This document shows positions 1-13,586 of a DNA stretch of 64,000 bases, piece by piece. The notes below the pieces were generated by a model, which was given only the letters and a program-made list of their open reading frames with translations, was not told where the DNA came from and did no database searches. This DNA comes from Ptiloglossa arizonensis (Eukaryota > Arthropoda > Insecta > Hymenoptera > Colletidae), in contig NW_027478459.1 in the NCBI RefSeq assembly GCF_051014685.1, positions 806,001 to 870,000 of the forward strand. Direction: 5' to 3'. The position numbers were made by a program, and so were the translations under genes. Within the stretch, counting starts at the first letter, position 1; every line of letters starts with the position of its first letter.

Positions 1-711
1 ACCGTTGTAATCGGACGAGTTTCTGCTTTCAGATGCAACAGGAATTTCTCGAGTTCGTCAATCCGTTCGCGAGATATGGGAGTTTGAAGTTAAGGAATGC
101 TTGAGAAACGATCAAAATTCTCGCAAAACTGATACTCGAAACCAATAACTACAAAGGCTTAGGGGAAAAATACACATACCCTTGTAATCGGGGGAATTTC
201 TACTTTCAGATACAACAGGAATTTCTCGAGTTCGTCAATCCGTTCGCGAGATATGGGAGTTTGAAATTAAGGAACGGTTGAGAAACCATCAAAATTGTCG
301 CAAGTCTGATACTCGAAACCAATAACTACTATGGCCTAGGGCAAAAATACACATACCGTTGTAATCGGACGAGTTTCTGGTTTCAGATGCAACAGGAATT
401 TCTCGAGTTCGTCAATCCGTTCGCGAGATATGGGAGTTTGAAGTTAAGGAATGCTTGAGAAACCATCAAAATTTTCGCTAGTCTGATACTCGAAACCAAT
501 AACTACAATGGCCTAGGGCAACAATACACATACCGTTGTAATCGGACGAGTTTCTACTTTCAGATGCAACAGGAATTCCTCGAGTTCGTCAATCCGTTCG
601 CGAGATATGGGAGTTTGAAGTTTAGGAATGGTTGAGAAACCATCACAATTTTCGCAAGTCTGATACTCGAAACCAATAACAGGAATGGCCTAGGGAAAAG
701 TACACACACCA

Positions 712-844
712 TTGTAATCCGGCGAGTTACTGGAATGGCCTAGGGGAAAAGTAGACACACCATTATAATCGGGCGAGTTTCACCTTTCGGATGCAATAGG
801 AATGCGAATTACTGGAATGGCCTAGGGGAAAAGTAGACACACCA
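712..844 (+). repeat. Two consecutive truncated monomers (51 bp and 82 bp), copy 1
   Basis: The TTGTAATC landmark (TTATAATC in one case) falls at 712, 763 and 845, giving units of 51 and 82 bp instead of 177. In the first, GGCGAGTT joins directly to ACTGGAATGGCC, removing about 126 bp. In the second, a short remnant through ATGCAATAGGAAT joins GCGAATTACTGGAATGG, removing about 95 bp. Both lose the CTCGAG, TCGCGA and hairpin segments and keep only the linker side. Both are followed by the shared variant GTAGACACACCATT, so one may be a further modification of the other. Confidence 0.85.
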
Positions 845-1699
845 TTGTAATCGGGCGAGTTTCACCTTTCGGACGCAATAGGAATTTCTCGAGTTCGTCA
901 ATCCGTTCGCGAGATGTGGGAGTTTGAAGTTAAGGAATGCTTGAGAAACCATCAAAATTTTCGCAAAACTGATACTCGAAACCAATAACTTGAATGGCCT
1001 AGGGGAAAAGTACAAACACCATTGTAATGGGGCGAGTTTCTACTTTCAGATGCAACAGGAATTTCTCGAGTTCGTCAATCCGATCGCGAGATATGGGAGT
1101 TGGAAGTTAAGGAATGCTTGAGAAACCATCAAAATTTTCGCAAAACTGGTACTCGAAACCAATAACTGGAATGGCCTAGGGGAAAAGTACACACAACATT
1201 GTAATGGGGCGAGTTTCTACTTTCAGATGCAACAGGAATTTCTCGAGTTCGTCAATCCGTTCGCGAGATATGGGAGTTTGGAGAAAAGGAATGGTTGAGA
1301 AACCATCAAAACTTTCGCAATTCTGATGCTAGAAACGAATAACTGGAATGACCTAGGCAAAAAGTACACACACGATTGTAATCGGTCGACTTTCTACTTT
1401 CAGAAGCAACAGGAAATAATCGAATTCGTCAATCCGTTCGCGAGATGTGGGAGTTTGAAGTTAAGGAATGCTTGAGAAACCATCAAAATTTTCGCAAAAC
1501 TGATACTCGAAACCAATAACTTGAATGGCCTAGGGGAAAAGTACACACACCATTGTAATGGGGCGAGTTTCTACTTTCAGATGCAACAGGAATTTCTCGA
1601 GTTCGTCAATCCGTTCGCGAGATATGGGAGTTTGAAGTTAAGGAATGGTTGAGAAACCATCAAAATTTTCGCAAGTGTGATACTCGAAGCCAATAACTA

Positions 1700-2407
1700 C
1701 CATGGCCTAGGGGAAAAACGCACATGCCTTTGTAATCGGTCGAGTTTCTACTTTCAGATGCAACAGGAAATAATCGAGTTCGTCAATCCGTTCGCGAGAT
1801 ATGGGAGTTTGAAGTTAAGGAATGGTTGAGAAACCATCACAATTTTCGTAAGTCTGATACTCGAAGCCAATAACTACCATGGCCTAGGGGAAAAACGCAC
1901 ATGCCTTTGTAATCGGTCGAGTTTCTACTTTCAGATGCAACAGGAAATAATCGAGTTCGTCAATCCGTTCGCGAGATATGGGAGTTTGAAGTTAAGGAAT
2001 GGTTGAGAAACCATCACAATTTTCGCAAGTCTGATACTCGAAGCCAATAACTACCATGGCCTAGGGGAAAAACGCACATGCCTTTGTAATCGGTCGAGTT
2101 TCTACTTTCAGATGCAACAGGAAATAATCGAGTTCGTCAATCCGTTCGCGAGATATGGGAGTTTGAAGTTAAGGAATGGTTGAGAAACCATCACAATTTT
2201 CGCAAGTCTGATACTCGAAGCCAATAACTACCATGGCCTAGGGGAAAAACGCACATGCCTTTGTAATCGGTCGAGTTTCTACTTTCAGATGCAACAGGAA
2301 ATAATCGAGTTCGTCAATCCGTTCGCGAGATATGGGAGTTTGAAGTTAAGGAATGGTTGAGAAACCGTCAAAATTTTCGCAAGTGTGATACTCGAAACCA
2401 ATAACTG
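1700..2407 (+). repeat. Four-fold amplification of one monomer type (CCATGG-bearing)
   Basis: CCATGG occurs at 1700, 1877, 2054 and 2231, exactly 177 bp apart. Each is followed by GGAAAAACGCACATGCCTTT, then a GGTCGAG and GGAAATAATCGAG variant. The four units differ at only a few positions by eye (for example TTTTCGTAAG against TTTTCGCAAG). Elsewhere this type usually occurs singly, so this is a recent local expansion of a single monomer. Confidence 0.85.
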
Positions 2408-3143
2408 GAATGGCCTAGGGGAAAAGTACACACACCATTGTAATGGGGCGAGTTTCTACATTCAGATGCAACAGGAATTCCTCGAGTTCGTCAATCCGTT
2501 CGCGAGATATGGGAGTTTGAAGTTAAGGAATGGTTGAGAAACCATCAAAACTTTCGCAATTCTGATGCTAGAAACGAATAACTGGAATGACCTAGGCAAA
2601 AAGTACACATACGATTGTAATCGGTCGACTTTCTACTTTCAGAAGCAACAGGAAATAATCGAATTCGTCAATCCGTTCGCGAGATATGGGAGTTTGGAGT
2701 TAAGAGATGGTTGAGAAACCATCAAAATTTTCGCAATTCTGATGCTAGAAACGAATAACTGGAATGGCCTAGGGGAAAAGAACACACACCATTGTAATCG
2801 GGCGGGTTTCTACTTTCAGATGCAACAGGAATTCTCGAGTTCGTCAATCTGTTCCCGAGATATGGGAGTTTGAAGTTAAGGAATGGTTGAGAAACCTTCA
2901 AAATTTTCGCAAGTCTGATACTCGAAGCCAATAACATCTATGGACAAGCGCAAAAATATACACACCGTTGTAATCGGGCGAGTTTCACCTTTCAGATGCA
3001 ACAGGAATTTCTCGAGTTCGTCAATCCGTTCGCGAGATATGGGAGTTTGAAATTAAGGAATGATTGAGAAACCATCAAAATTTTCACAAGTCTGATACTC
3101 GAAACCAATAACAGGAATGGCCTAGGGAAAAGTACACACACCA

Positions 3144-3276
3144 TTGTAATCCGGCGAGTTACTGGAATGGCCTAGGGGAAAAGTAGACACACCATTATAA
3201 TCGGGCGAGTTTCACCTTTCGGATGCAATAGGAATGCGAATTACTGGAATGGCCTAGGGGAAAAGTAGACACACCA
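3144..3276 (+). repeat. Two consecutive truncated monomers (51 bp and 82 bp), copy 2
   Basis: Same arrangement and junctions as 712-844, displaced by exactly 2,432 bp. The surrounding sequence is also shared, so this is a segmental duplication of the deleted structure, not an independent deletion. The downstream monomer keeps the variants TTCACCTTTCGGACGC and GAGATGTGGG in both copies. Confidence 0.85.
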
Positions 3277-3324
3277 TTGTAATCGGGCGAGTTTCACCTT
3301 TCGGACGCAATAGGAATTTCTCGA

Positions 3325-6300
3325 GTTCGTCAATCCGTTCGCGAGATGTGGGAGTTTGAAGTTAAGGAATGCTTGAGAAACCATCAAAATTTTCGCAAAA
3401 CTGATACTCGAAACCAATAACTTGAATGGCCTAGGGGAAAAGTACACACACCATTGTAATGGGGCGAGTTTCTACTTTCAGATGCAACAGGAATTTCTCG
3501 AGTTCGTCAATCCGTTCGCGAGATATGGGAGTTTGAAGTTAAGGAATGGTTGAGAAACCATCAAAATTTTCGCAAGTGTGATACTCGAAACCAATAACTG
3601 GAACAGCCTAGGGGAAAAGTACATACACCATTGTAATCGGGCAAGTTTCTACTTTCAGAGGCGACAGGAACTTCTCGAGTACGCCAATCCGTTCGCGAGG
3701 TATCGGAGTTTGAAGTTAAGGAATGCTTGAGAAACCATCAAAATTTTCGCAAAACTGATACTCGAAACCAATAACTACAAAGGCTTAGGGGAAGAATACA
3801 CATACCTTTGTAATCGGGGGAGCTTCTACTTTCAGATGCAACAGGAATTTCTCGAGTTCGTCAATCCGTTCCGGAGATATGGGAGTTTGAAATTAAGGAA
3901 CGGTTGAGAAACCATCAAAATTGTCGCAAGTCTGATACTCGAAACCAATAACTACTATGGCCTAGGGCAAAAATACACATACCGTTGTAATCGGACGAGT
4001 TTCTGCTTTCAGATGCAACAGGAATTTCTCGAGTTCGTCAATCCGTTCGCGAGATATGGGAGTTTGAAATTAAGGAACGGTTGAGAAATCGTCAAATTTG
4101 TCGCAAGTCTGATACTCGAAACCAATAACTACTATGGCCTAGGGCAAAAATACACATACCGTTGTAATCGGGCGAGTTTCTGCTTTTAGATGCAACAGTA
4201 ATTTCTCGAGTTCGTCAATCCGTTCGCGAGCTATGGGAGTTTGAAATTAAGGAACGGTTGAGAAACCATCAAAATTGTCGCAAGTCTGATACTCGAAACC
4301 AATAACTACTATGGCCTAGGGCAAAAATACACATACCGTTGTAATCGGACGAGTTTCTGCTTTCAGATGCAACAGGAATTTCTCGAGTTCGTCAATCCGT
4401 TCGCGAGATATGGGAGTTTGAAATTAAGGAACGGTTGAGAAACCATCAAAATTGTCGCAAGTCTGATACTCGAAACCAATAACTACTATGCCCTAGGGCA
4501 AAAATACACATACCGTTGTAATCGGACGAGTTTCTGCTTTCAGATGCAACAGGAATTTCTCGAGTTCGTCAATCCGTTCGCGAGATATGGGAGTTTGAAG
4601 TTAAGGAATGGTTGAGAAACCATCAAAACTTTCGCAATTCTGATGCTAGAAACGAATAACTGGAATGACCTAGGCAAAAAGTACACACACGATTGTAATC
4701 GGTCGAGTTTCTACTTTCAGATGCAACAGGAATTCCTCGAGTTCGTCAATCCGTTCGCGAGATATGGGAGTTTGAAGTTAAGGAATGGTTGAGAAACCAT
4801 CAAAATTGTCGCAAGTCTGATACTCGAAGCCAATAACTACCATGGCCTAGGGGAAAAACGCACATGCCTTTGTAATCGGTCGAGTTTCTACTTTCAGATA
4901 CAACAGGAAATAATCGAGTTCGTCAATCCGTTCGCGAGATATGGGAGTTTGAAGTTAAGGAATGCTTGAGAAACCATCAAAATTTTCGCAAAACTGATAC
5001 TCGAAACCAATAACTGGAATGGCCTAGGGGAAAAGTACACACAACATTGTAATGGGGCGAGTTTCTACTTTCAGATGCAACAGGAATTTCTCGAGTTCGT
5101 CAATCCGTTCGCGAGATATGGGAGTTTGAAGCTAAGGAATGGTTGAGAAACCATCAAAATTTTCGCAAGTGTGATACTCGAAACCAATAACTGGAGCGGC
5201 CTAGGGGAAAAGTACATACACCATTGTAATCGGGCAAGTTTCTACTTTCAGAGGCGACAGGAACTTCTCGAGTACGCCAATCCGTTCGCGAGGTATCGGA
5301 GTTTGAAGTTAAGGAATGGTTGAGAAACCATCAAAATTTTCGCAAGTCTGATATTCGAAACCAATAACTACAAAGGCTTAGGGGAAGAATACACATACCT
5401 TTGTAATCGGGGGACTTTCTACTTTCAGATGCAACAGGAATTTCTCGAGTTCGTCAATCCGTTCTCGAGATATGGGAGTTTGAAGTTAAGGAACGCTTGA
5501 GAAACCATCAAAATTTTCCCAAGTCTGATACTCGAAACCAATAACTGGAATGGTCTAGGGGAAAAGTACACACACCATTGTAATCGGACGTGTTTCTACT
5601 TTCAGATGCAACAGGAATTTCTCGAGTGCGTCAATCCGTTCGCGAGAAATGGGAGAATGAAGTTAAGGAATGCTTGAGAAACCATCAAAATTTTCGGTGG
5701 TCTGATACTCGAAACCAATAACTGCAACGGCCTAGGGGAAAAGTACACACACCATTGTAATATGGCGAGTTTCTACTTTCAGATGCAACAGGAATTTCTC
5801 GAGTTCTTCAATCCGTTCGCGAGATATGGGAGTTTGAAATTAAGGAACGGTTGAGAAGCCATCAAAATTTTCGCAAGTCTGAAACTCGAAACCTATAACT
5901 ACTATGGCCTAGGGCAAAAATACACATACCGTTGTTATCGGGCGAGTTTCTGCTTTTAGATGCAACAGGAATTTCTCGAGTTCTTCAATCCGTTCGCGAG
6001 ATATGGGAGTGTGAAGTTAAGGAATGGTTGAGAAACCATCAAAATTTTCGCAAGTGTGATACTCGAAACCAATAACTGGAACGGCCTAGGGGAAAAGTAC
6101 ATACATCATTGTAATCGGGCAAGTTTCTACTTTCAGAGGCGACAGGAACTTCTCGAGTACGCCAATCCGTTCGCGAGGTATCGGAGTTTGAAGTTAAGGA
6201 ATGGTTGAGAAACCATCACAATTTTCGCAAGTCTGATACTCGAAGCCAATAACTACAAAGGCTTAGGGGAAAAATACAAATACCTTTGTAATCGGTGGAG

Positions 6301-6687
6301 TTTCTACTTTCAGATGCAACAGGAATTTCTCGAGTTCGTCAATCCGATCGCGAGATATGGGAGTTTGAAGTTAAGGAATGCTTGAGAAACCATCAAAATT
6401 TTCGCAAAACTGGTACTCGAAACCAATAACTGGAATGGCCTAGGGGAAAAGTACACACAACATTGTAATGGGGCGAGTTTCTACTTTCAGATGCAACAGG
6501 AATTTCTCGAGTTCGTCAATCCGTTCGCGAGATATGGGAGTTTGAAGAAAAGGAATGGTTGAGAAACCATCAAAACTTTCGCAATTCTGATGCTAGAAAC
6601 GAATAACTGGAATGACCTAGGCAAAAAGTACACACACGATTGTAATCGGTCGACTTTCTACTTTCAGAAGCAACAGGAAATAATCGA
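3325..6687 (+). repeat. 19-monomer block, copy 1 of a 3,363-bp tandem duplication
   Basis: GAGATGTGGG at about 3343 and GGAACAGCC at 3600 recur exactly 3,363 bp (19 x 177) later, at about 6706 and 6963. Within the block there are four consecutive TACTATG-type monomers (about 3950-4560), the GAGGCGACAGGAACTTCTCG type at about 3657, 5258 and 6154, and the first marker monomer (GAGAAATGGGAGAATGAAG followed by TTTTCGGTGGTCTG, at about 5646-5705). The part from about 6219 to the end resembles 1036-1688. Confidence 0.85.
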
Positions 6688-9600
6688 ATTCGTCAATCCG
6701 TTCGCGAGATGTGGGAGTTTGAAGTTAAGGAATGCTTGAGAAACCATCAAAATTTTCGCAAAACTGATACTCGAAACCAATAACTTGAATGGCCTAGGGG
6801 AAAAGTACACACACCATTGTAATGGGGCGAGTTTCTACTTTCAGATGCAACAGGAATTTCTCGAGTTCGTCAATCCGTTCGCGAGATATGGGAGTTTGAA
6901 GTTAAGGAATGGTTGAGAAACCATCAAAATTTTCGCAAGTGTGATACTCGAAACCAATAACTGGAACAGCCTAGGGGAAAAGTACATACACCATTGTAAT
7001 CGGGCAAGTTTCTACTTTCAGAGGCGACAGGAACTTCTCGAGTACGCCAATCCGTTCGCGAGGTATCGGAGTTTGAAGTTAAGGAATGCTTGAGAAACCA
7101 TCAAAATTTTCGCAAAACTGATACTCGAAACCAATAACTACAAAGGCTTAGGGGAAGAATACACATACCTTTGTAATCGGGGGAGTTTCTACTTTCAGAT
7201 GCAACAGGAATTTCTCGAGTTCGTCAATCCGTTCCGGAGATATGGGAGTTTGAAATTAAGGAACGGTTGAGAAACCATCAAAATTGTCGCAAGTCTGATA
7301 CTCGAAACCAATAACTACTATGGCCTAGGGCAAAAATACACATACCGTTGTAATCGGACGAGTTTCTGCTTTCAGATGCAACAGGAATTTCTCGAGTTCG
7401 TCAATCCGTTCGCGAGATATGGGAGTTTGAAATTAAGGAACGGTTGAGAAATCGTCAAATTTGTCGCAAGTCTGATACTCGAAACCAATAACTACTATGG
7501 CCTAGGGCAAAAATACACATACCGTTGTAATCGGGCGAGTTTCTGCTTTTAGATGCAACAGTAATTTCTCGAGTTCGTCAATCCGTTCGCGAGCTATGGG
7601 AGTTTGAAATTAAGGAACGGTTGAGAAACCATCAAAATTGTCGCAAGTCTGATACTCGAAACCAATAACTACTATGGCCTAGGGCAAAAATACACATACC
7701 GTTGTAATCGGACGAGTTTCTGCTTTCAGATGCAACAGGAATTTCTCGAGTTCGTCAATCCGTTCGCGAGATATGGGAGTTTGAAATTAAGGAACGGTTG
7801 GGAAACCATCAAAATTGTCGCAAGTCTGATACTCGAAACCAATAACTACTATGCCCTAGGGCAAAAATACACATACCGTTGTAATCGGACGAGTTTCTGC
7901 TTTCAGATGCAACAGGAATTTCTCGAGTTCGTCAATCCGTTCGCGATATATGGGAGTTTGAAGTTAAGGAATGGTTGAGAAACCATCAAAACTTTCGCAA
8001 TTCTGATGCTAGAAACGAATAACTGGAATGACCTAGGCAAAAAGTACACACACGATTGTAATCGGTCGAGTTTCTACTTTCAGAAGCAACAGGAAATAAT
8101 CGAATTCGTCAATCCGTTCGCGTGATATGGGAGTTTGAAGTTAAGGAATGCTTGAGAAACCATCAAAATTTTCGCTAGTCTGATACTCGAAACCAATAAC
8201 TACTATGGCCTAGGGCAAAAATACACATACCGTTTTAATCGGACGAGTTTCTGGTTTCAGATGCAACAGGAATTTCTCGAGTTCGTCAATCCGTTCGCGA
8301 GATATGGGGGTTTGAAGTTAAGGAATGCTTGAGAAACCATCAAAATTTTCGCTAGTCTGATACTCGAAACCAATAACTACTATGGCCTAGGGCAAAAATA
8401 CACATACCGTTGTAATCGGACGAGTTTCTACTTTCAGATGCAACAGGAATTCCTCGAGTTCGTCAATCCGTTCGCGAGATATGGGAGTTTGAAGTTAAGG
8501 AATGGTTGAGAAACCATCAAAATTGTCGCAAGTCTGATACTCGAAGCCAATAACTACCATGGCCTAGGGGAAAAACGCACATGCCTTTGTAATCGGTCGA
8601 GTTTCTACTTTCAGATACAACAGGAAATAATCTAGTTCGTCAATCCGTTCGCGAGATATGGGAGTTTGAAGTTAAGGAATGCTTGAGAAACCATCAAAAT
8701 TTTCGCAAAACTGATACTCGAAACCAATAACTGGAATGGCCTAGGGGAAAAGTACACACAACATTGTAATGGGGCGAGTTTCTACTTTCAGATGCAACAG
8801 GAATTTCTCGAGTTCGTCAATCCGTTCGCGAGATATGGGAGTTTGAAGCTAAGGAATGGTTGAGAAACCATCAAAATTTTCGCAAGTGTGATACTCGAAA
8901 CCAATAACTGGAGCGGCCTAGGGGAAAAGTACATACACCATTGTAATCGGGCAAGTTTCTACTTTCAGAGGCGACAGGAACTTCTCGAGTACGCCAATCC
9001 GTTCGCGAGGTATCGGAGTTTGAAGTTAAGGAATGGTTGAGAAACCATCAAAATTTTCGCAAGTCTGATATTCGAAACCAATAACTACAAAGGCTTAGGG
9101 GAAGAATACACATACCTTTGTAATCGGGGGACTTTCTACTTTCAGATGCAACAGGAATTTCTCGAGTTCGTCAATCCGTTCTCGAGATATGGGAGTTTGA
9201 AGTTAAGGAACGCTTGAGAAACCATCAAAATTTTCCCAAGTCTGATACTCGAAACCAATAACTGGAATGGTCTAGGGGAAAAGTACACACACCATTGTAA
9301 TCGGACGTGTTTCTACTTTCAGATGCAACAGGAATTTCTCGAGTGCGTCAATCCGTTCGCGAGAAATGGGAGAATGAAGTTAAGGAATGCTTGAGAAACC
9401 ATCAAAATTTTCGGTGGTCTGATACTCGAAACCAATAACTGCAACGGCCTAGGGGAAAAGTACACACACCATTGTAATATGGCGAGTTTCTACTTTCAGA
9501 TGCAACAGGAATTTCTCGAGTTCTTCAATCCGTTCGCGAGATATGGGAGTTTGAAATTAAGGAACGGTTGAGAAGCCATCAAAATTTTCGCAAGTCTGAA

Positions 9601-9935
9601 ACTCGAAACCTATAACTACTATGGCCTAGGGCAAAAATACACATACCGTTGTTATCGGGCGAGTTTCTGCTTTTAGATGCAACAGGAATTTCTCGAGTTC
9701 TTCAATCCGTTCGCGAGATATGGGAGTGTGAAGTTAAGGAATGGTTGAGAAACCATCAAAATTTTCGCAAGTGTGATACTCGAAACCAATAACTGGAACG
9801 GCCTAGGGGAAAAGTACATACATCATTGTAATCGGGCAAGTTTCTACTTTCAGAGGCGACAGGAACTTCTCGAGTACGCCAATCCGTTCGCGAGGTATCG
9901 GAGTTTGAAGTTAAGGAATGGTTGAGAAACCATCA
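6688..9935 (+). repeat. 19-monomer block, copy 2, with two extra monomers
   Basis: Matches 3325-4721 at an offset of 3,363 bp up to about 8084, then matches 4722-6218 at an offset of 3,717 bp (21 x 177) from about 8439. The interval 8085-8438 (354 bp, two whole monomers) is therefore extra in this copy or lost from the first. The monomer phase is undisturbed across the junctions, as expected from unequal exchange in register. Confidence 0.85.
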
Positions 9936-11354
9936 AAATTTTCGCAAGTCTGATACTCGAAACCAATACCTACTATGGCCTAGGGCAAAAATACACATAC
10001 CTTTGTAATCGGGCGAGTTTCTGCTTTTAGATGCAACAGGAATTTCTCGAGTTCGTCAATCCGTTCGAGAGATATGGAAGTTTGAAGTTAAGGGATGGTT
10101 GAGAAACCATCAAAATTTTCGCAATTTTGATGCTAGAAACGAATAACTGGAATGACCTAGGGAAAAAGTACACACACGATTGTAATCGGTCGACTTTCTA
10201 CATTCAGAAGCAACAGGAAATAATCGAGTTCGTCAATCCGTTCGCGAGATATGGGAGTTTGAAGTTAAGGGATGCTTGAGAAACCATCAAGATTTTCGCA
10301 AGTCTGATACTCGAAACCAATAACTACAAAGCCCTAGAGGAAAAATACACATACCTTTGTTATCGGGGGAGTTTCTTCTTTCAGATGCAACAGGAATTTC
10401 TCGAGTTCGTCAATCCGTTTGCGAGATATGGGAGGTTGAAATTAAGGAACGGTTGAGAAACCATCAAAATTGTCGCAAGTCTGATACTCGAAACCAATAA
10501 CTACTATGGCCTAGGGCAAAATACACATACCGTTGTAATCGGGCGAGTTTCTGCTTTTAGATGCAACAGGAATTTCTCGAGTTCGTCAATCCGTTCGCGA
10601 GATATGGGAGTTTGAAATTAAGGAACGGTTGAGAAACCATCAAAATTGTCGCAAGTCTGATATTCGAAACCAATAACTACAAAGGCTTAGGGGAAAAATA
10701 CACATACCTTTGTAATCGGGGGAGACTCTACTTTCAGATGCAACGGGAATTTCTCGACTTCGTCAATCCGTTCGCGAGGTATGGGAGTCTGAAGTTAAGG
10801 GATGGTTGAGAAACCATCAAAATTTTCGCAATTCTGATGCTAGAAACGAATAACTGGAATGACCTAGGGAAAAAGTACATACACCATTGTAATCGGGCAA
10901 GTTTCTACTTTCAGAGGCGACAGGAACTTCTCGAGTACGCCAATCCGTTCGCGAGGTATCGGAGTTTGAAGTTAAGGAATGGTTGAGAAACCATCAAAAT
11001 TTTCGCAAAACTGATACTCGAAACCAATAACTGGAATGGCCTAGGGGAAAAGTACACACAACATTGTAATGGGGCGAGTTTCTACTTTCAGATGCAACAG
11101 GAATTTCTCGAGTTCGTCAATCGGTTCGCGAGATATGGGAGTATGAAGTTAAGGAATGGTTGAGAAACCATCAAAATTTTCGCAAGTGTGATACTCGAAA
11201 CCAATAACTGGAACGGCCTAGGGGAAAAGTACATACACCATTGTAATCGGGCAAGTTTCTACTTTCAGAGGCGACAGGAACTTCTCGAGTACGCCAATCC
11301 GTTCGCGAGGTATCGGAGTTTGAAGTTAAGGAATGGTTGAGAAACCATCAAAAT
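9228..11354 (+). repeat. Block X, copy 1
   Basis: Starts near TTTTCCCAAG (9231) and includes the marker TTTTCGGTGGTCTG (GGTGG at 9413). It matches about 14189-16315 at an offset of 4,961 bp and about 16666-18792 at 7,438 bp. Distinctive monomers include CCAATACCTACTATGG (9964), GTTCGAGAGATATGGAAG, TACAAAGCCCTAGAGG and TTTCTCGACTTCG. A few substitutions separate the copies, for example GAGATATGGGAGG near 10425 against GAGGTATGGGAG near 15384. Its left 0.7 kb overlaps the end of the preceding duplicated block. Confidence 0.8.
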
Positions 11355-12900
11355 TTTCGCAAGTCTGATACTCAATACCTATAACTACTATGGCCTAGGG
11401 CAGAAATACACATACCGTTGTAATCGGATGAGCTTCTGGTTTCAGATGCAACAGGAATTTCTCGAGTTCGTCAATCCGTTCGCGAGATATGGGAATTTGA
11501 AGTTAAGGAATGGTTGAGAAACCATCAAAATTTTCGCAATTCTGATGCTAGAATCGAATAACTGGAATGATCTAGGGGAAAAGTACACACACCATTGTAA
11601 TCGGTAGACTTTCTAGTTTCAGATGCAACAGGAAATAATAGAGTTCGTCAATCCGTTCGCGAGATATGGGAGTTTGAAACTAGGGAACGGTTGAGAAACC
11701 ATCAAAATTTTCGCAAGTATGGTACTCGAAACCAATAACTGGAATGGCCTAGGGGAAAAATACACATACCTTTGTAATCGGGCGAGTTTCTACTTTCAGA
11801 TGCAACAGGAATTTCTCGAGTTCGTCAATTCGTTCGCTAGATATGGGAGTTTGAAGTTAAGGAATGGTTGAGAAACCATCACAATTTTCGCAAGTCTGAT
11901 ACGCGAAACCAACAACTACCGTGGCCTAGGGGAAAAATGCACATACCTTTGTAATGGGGCGAGATTCTACTTTCAGATGCAACAGGAATTTCTCGATTTC
12001 GTCAATCCGTTCGCGAGATATGTGAGTTTGAAGTTAAGGAATGGTTGAGAATCCATCACAATTTTCGCAAGTCTGATACTCGAAACCAATAACTGGAACG
12101 GCCTAGGGGAAAAGTACACACACCATTGTAATCGGGCCAGTTTTTACTTTCAAATGCAACAGGAATTTCTCGAGTTCGCCAATCCGTTCGTGAGGTATCG
12201 GAGTTTTGAAGTTAAGGAATGGTTGAGAAACCATCAAAGTTTTCGCAAGTCTGATACTCGAAACCAATAACTACTATGGCCTAGGGCAAAAATACACATA
12301 CCGCTGTAATCGGGCGAGTTTTTGCTTTTATATGCAACGGGAATTTCTCGAGTTCGTCAATTCGTTCGCTAGATATGGGAGTTTGAAGTTAAGGAATGGT
12401 TGAGAAACCATCACAATTTTCGCAAGTCTGATACGCGAAACCAACAACTACCGTGGCCTAGGGGAAAAATGCACATACCTTTGTAATCGGGCGAGATTCT
12501 ACTTTCAGATGCAACAGGAATTTCTCGAGTTCGCCAATCCGTTCGCGAGGTATCGGAGTTTGAAGTTAAGGAATGGTTGAGAAACCATCAAAATTTTCGC
12601 AATTCTGATGCTAGAAACGAATAACTGGAATGACCTAGGGGAAAAGTACATACACCATTGTAATCGGCCGTGTTTCTACTTTAAGGTGCAACAGGAAATA
12701 ATCGAGTCCGCCAATCCGTTCGCGAGATATGGGAGTTTGAAAGTAAGGAACGGTTGAGAAACCATTAAAATTTTCGCAAGTCTGGTACTCGAAACCAATA
12801 ACTGGAATGGCCTAGGGGAAAAATACACATACCCTTGTAATCGGGAGGGTTTCTACTTTCAGATGCAACAGACATTTTTCGGATTCGGCAATCCGTTCGC

Positions 12901-12917
12901 GAGATATAGTATGGGAG
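12901..12917 (+). repeat. 5-bp insertion within a monomer, copy 1
   Basis: The usual GAGATATGGGAG reads GAGATATAGTATGGGAG, five extra bases making a second TAT. The insertion accounts for the non-integer offsets of blocks spanning it: 4,961 = 28 x 177 + 5, and 7,438 = 42 x 177 + 4. It recurs near 20339-20355. Confidence 0.85.
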
Positions 12918-13586
12918 TTTGAAGTTAAGGAATGGTTGAGAAACCATCAAAATTTTCGCAAGTCTTATACTTGAAACCAATAACTGGAATGCCCTAGGGG
13001 AAAGTTACACCCACCATTGTAATGGGGCGAGTTTCTACTTTCAGAGGCGACAGGAACTTCTCGAGTACGCCAATCCGTTCGCGAGGTATCGGAGTTTGAA
13101 GTTAAGGAATGGTTGAGAAACCATCAAAATTTTCGCAAGTCTGATATTCGAAACCAATAACTACAAAGGCTTAGGGGAAGAATACACATACCTTTGTAAT
13201 CGGACGAGCTTCTGGTTTCAGATGCAACAGGAATTTCTCGAGTTCGTCAATCCGTTCGCGAGATATGGGAGTTTGAAGTTAAGGAATCGTTGAGTAACCA
13301 TCAAAATTTTCGCAATTCTGATGCTAGAATCGAATAACTGGAATGACCTAGGAGAAAAGTACACACACCATTGTAATCGGTAGACTTTCTACTTTCAGAT
13401 GCAACAGGAAATAATCGAGTTCGTCAATCCGTTCGCGAGATATGGGAGTTTGAAGTTAAGGAATGCTTGAGAAACCATCAAAATTTTCGCAAAACTGATA
13501 CTCGGAACCAATAACTACAAAGGCTTAGGGGAAAAATACACATACCTTTGTAATCGGGGGAGTTTCTACTTTCAGATGCAACAGGA

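Larger units (their letters stand above)
1..3324 (+). repeat. Left-end sub-array with short monomers and a local monomer amplification
   Basis: Mixed monomer types: TACAAAGGCTTAGG, TACTATGGCCTAGGGC, TGGAATGGCCTAGGGG, TACCATGGCCTAGGGG and TGGAATGACCTAGG. The stretch around 655-1082 is repeated at about 3087-3514, an offset of 2,432 bp that equals 13 full monomers plus the 51- and 82-bp short ones, less 2 bp. A second stretch, about 1036-1688, recurs at 6300-6952 (offset 5,264 bp). No unique sequence was seen. Confidence 0.85.
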
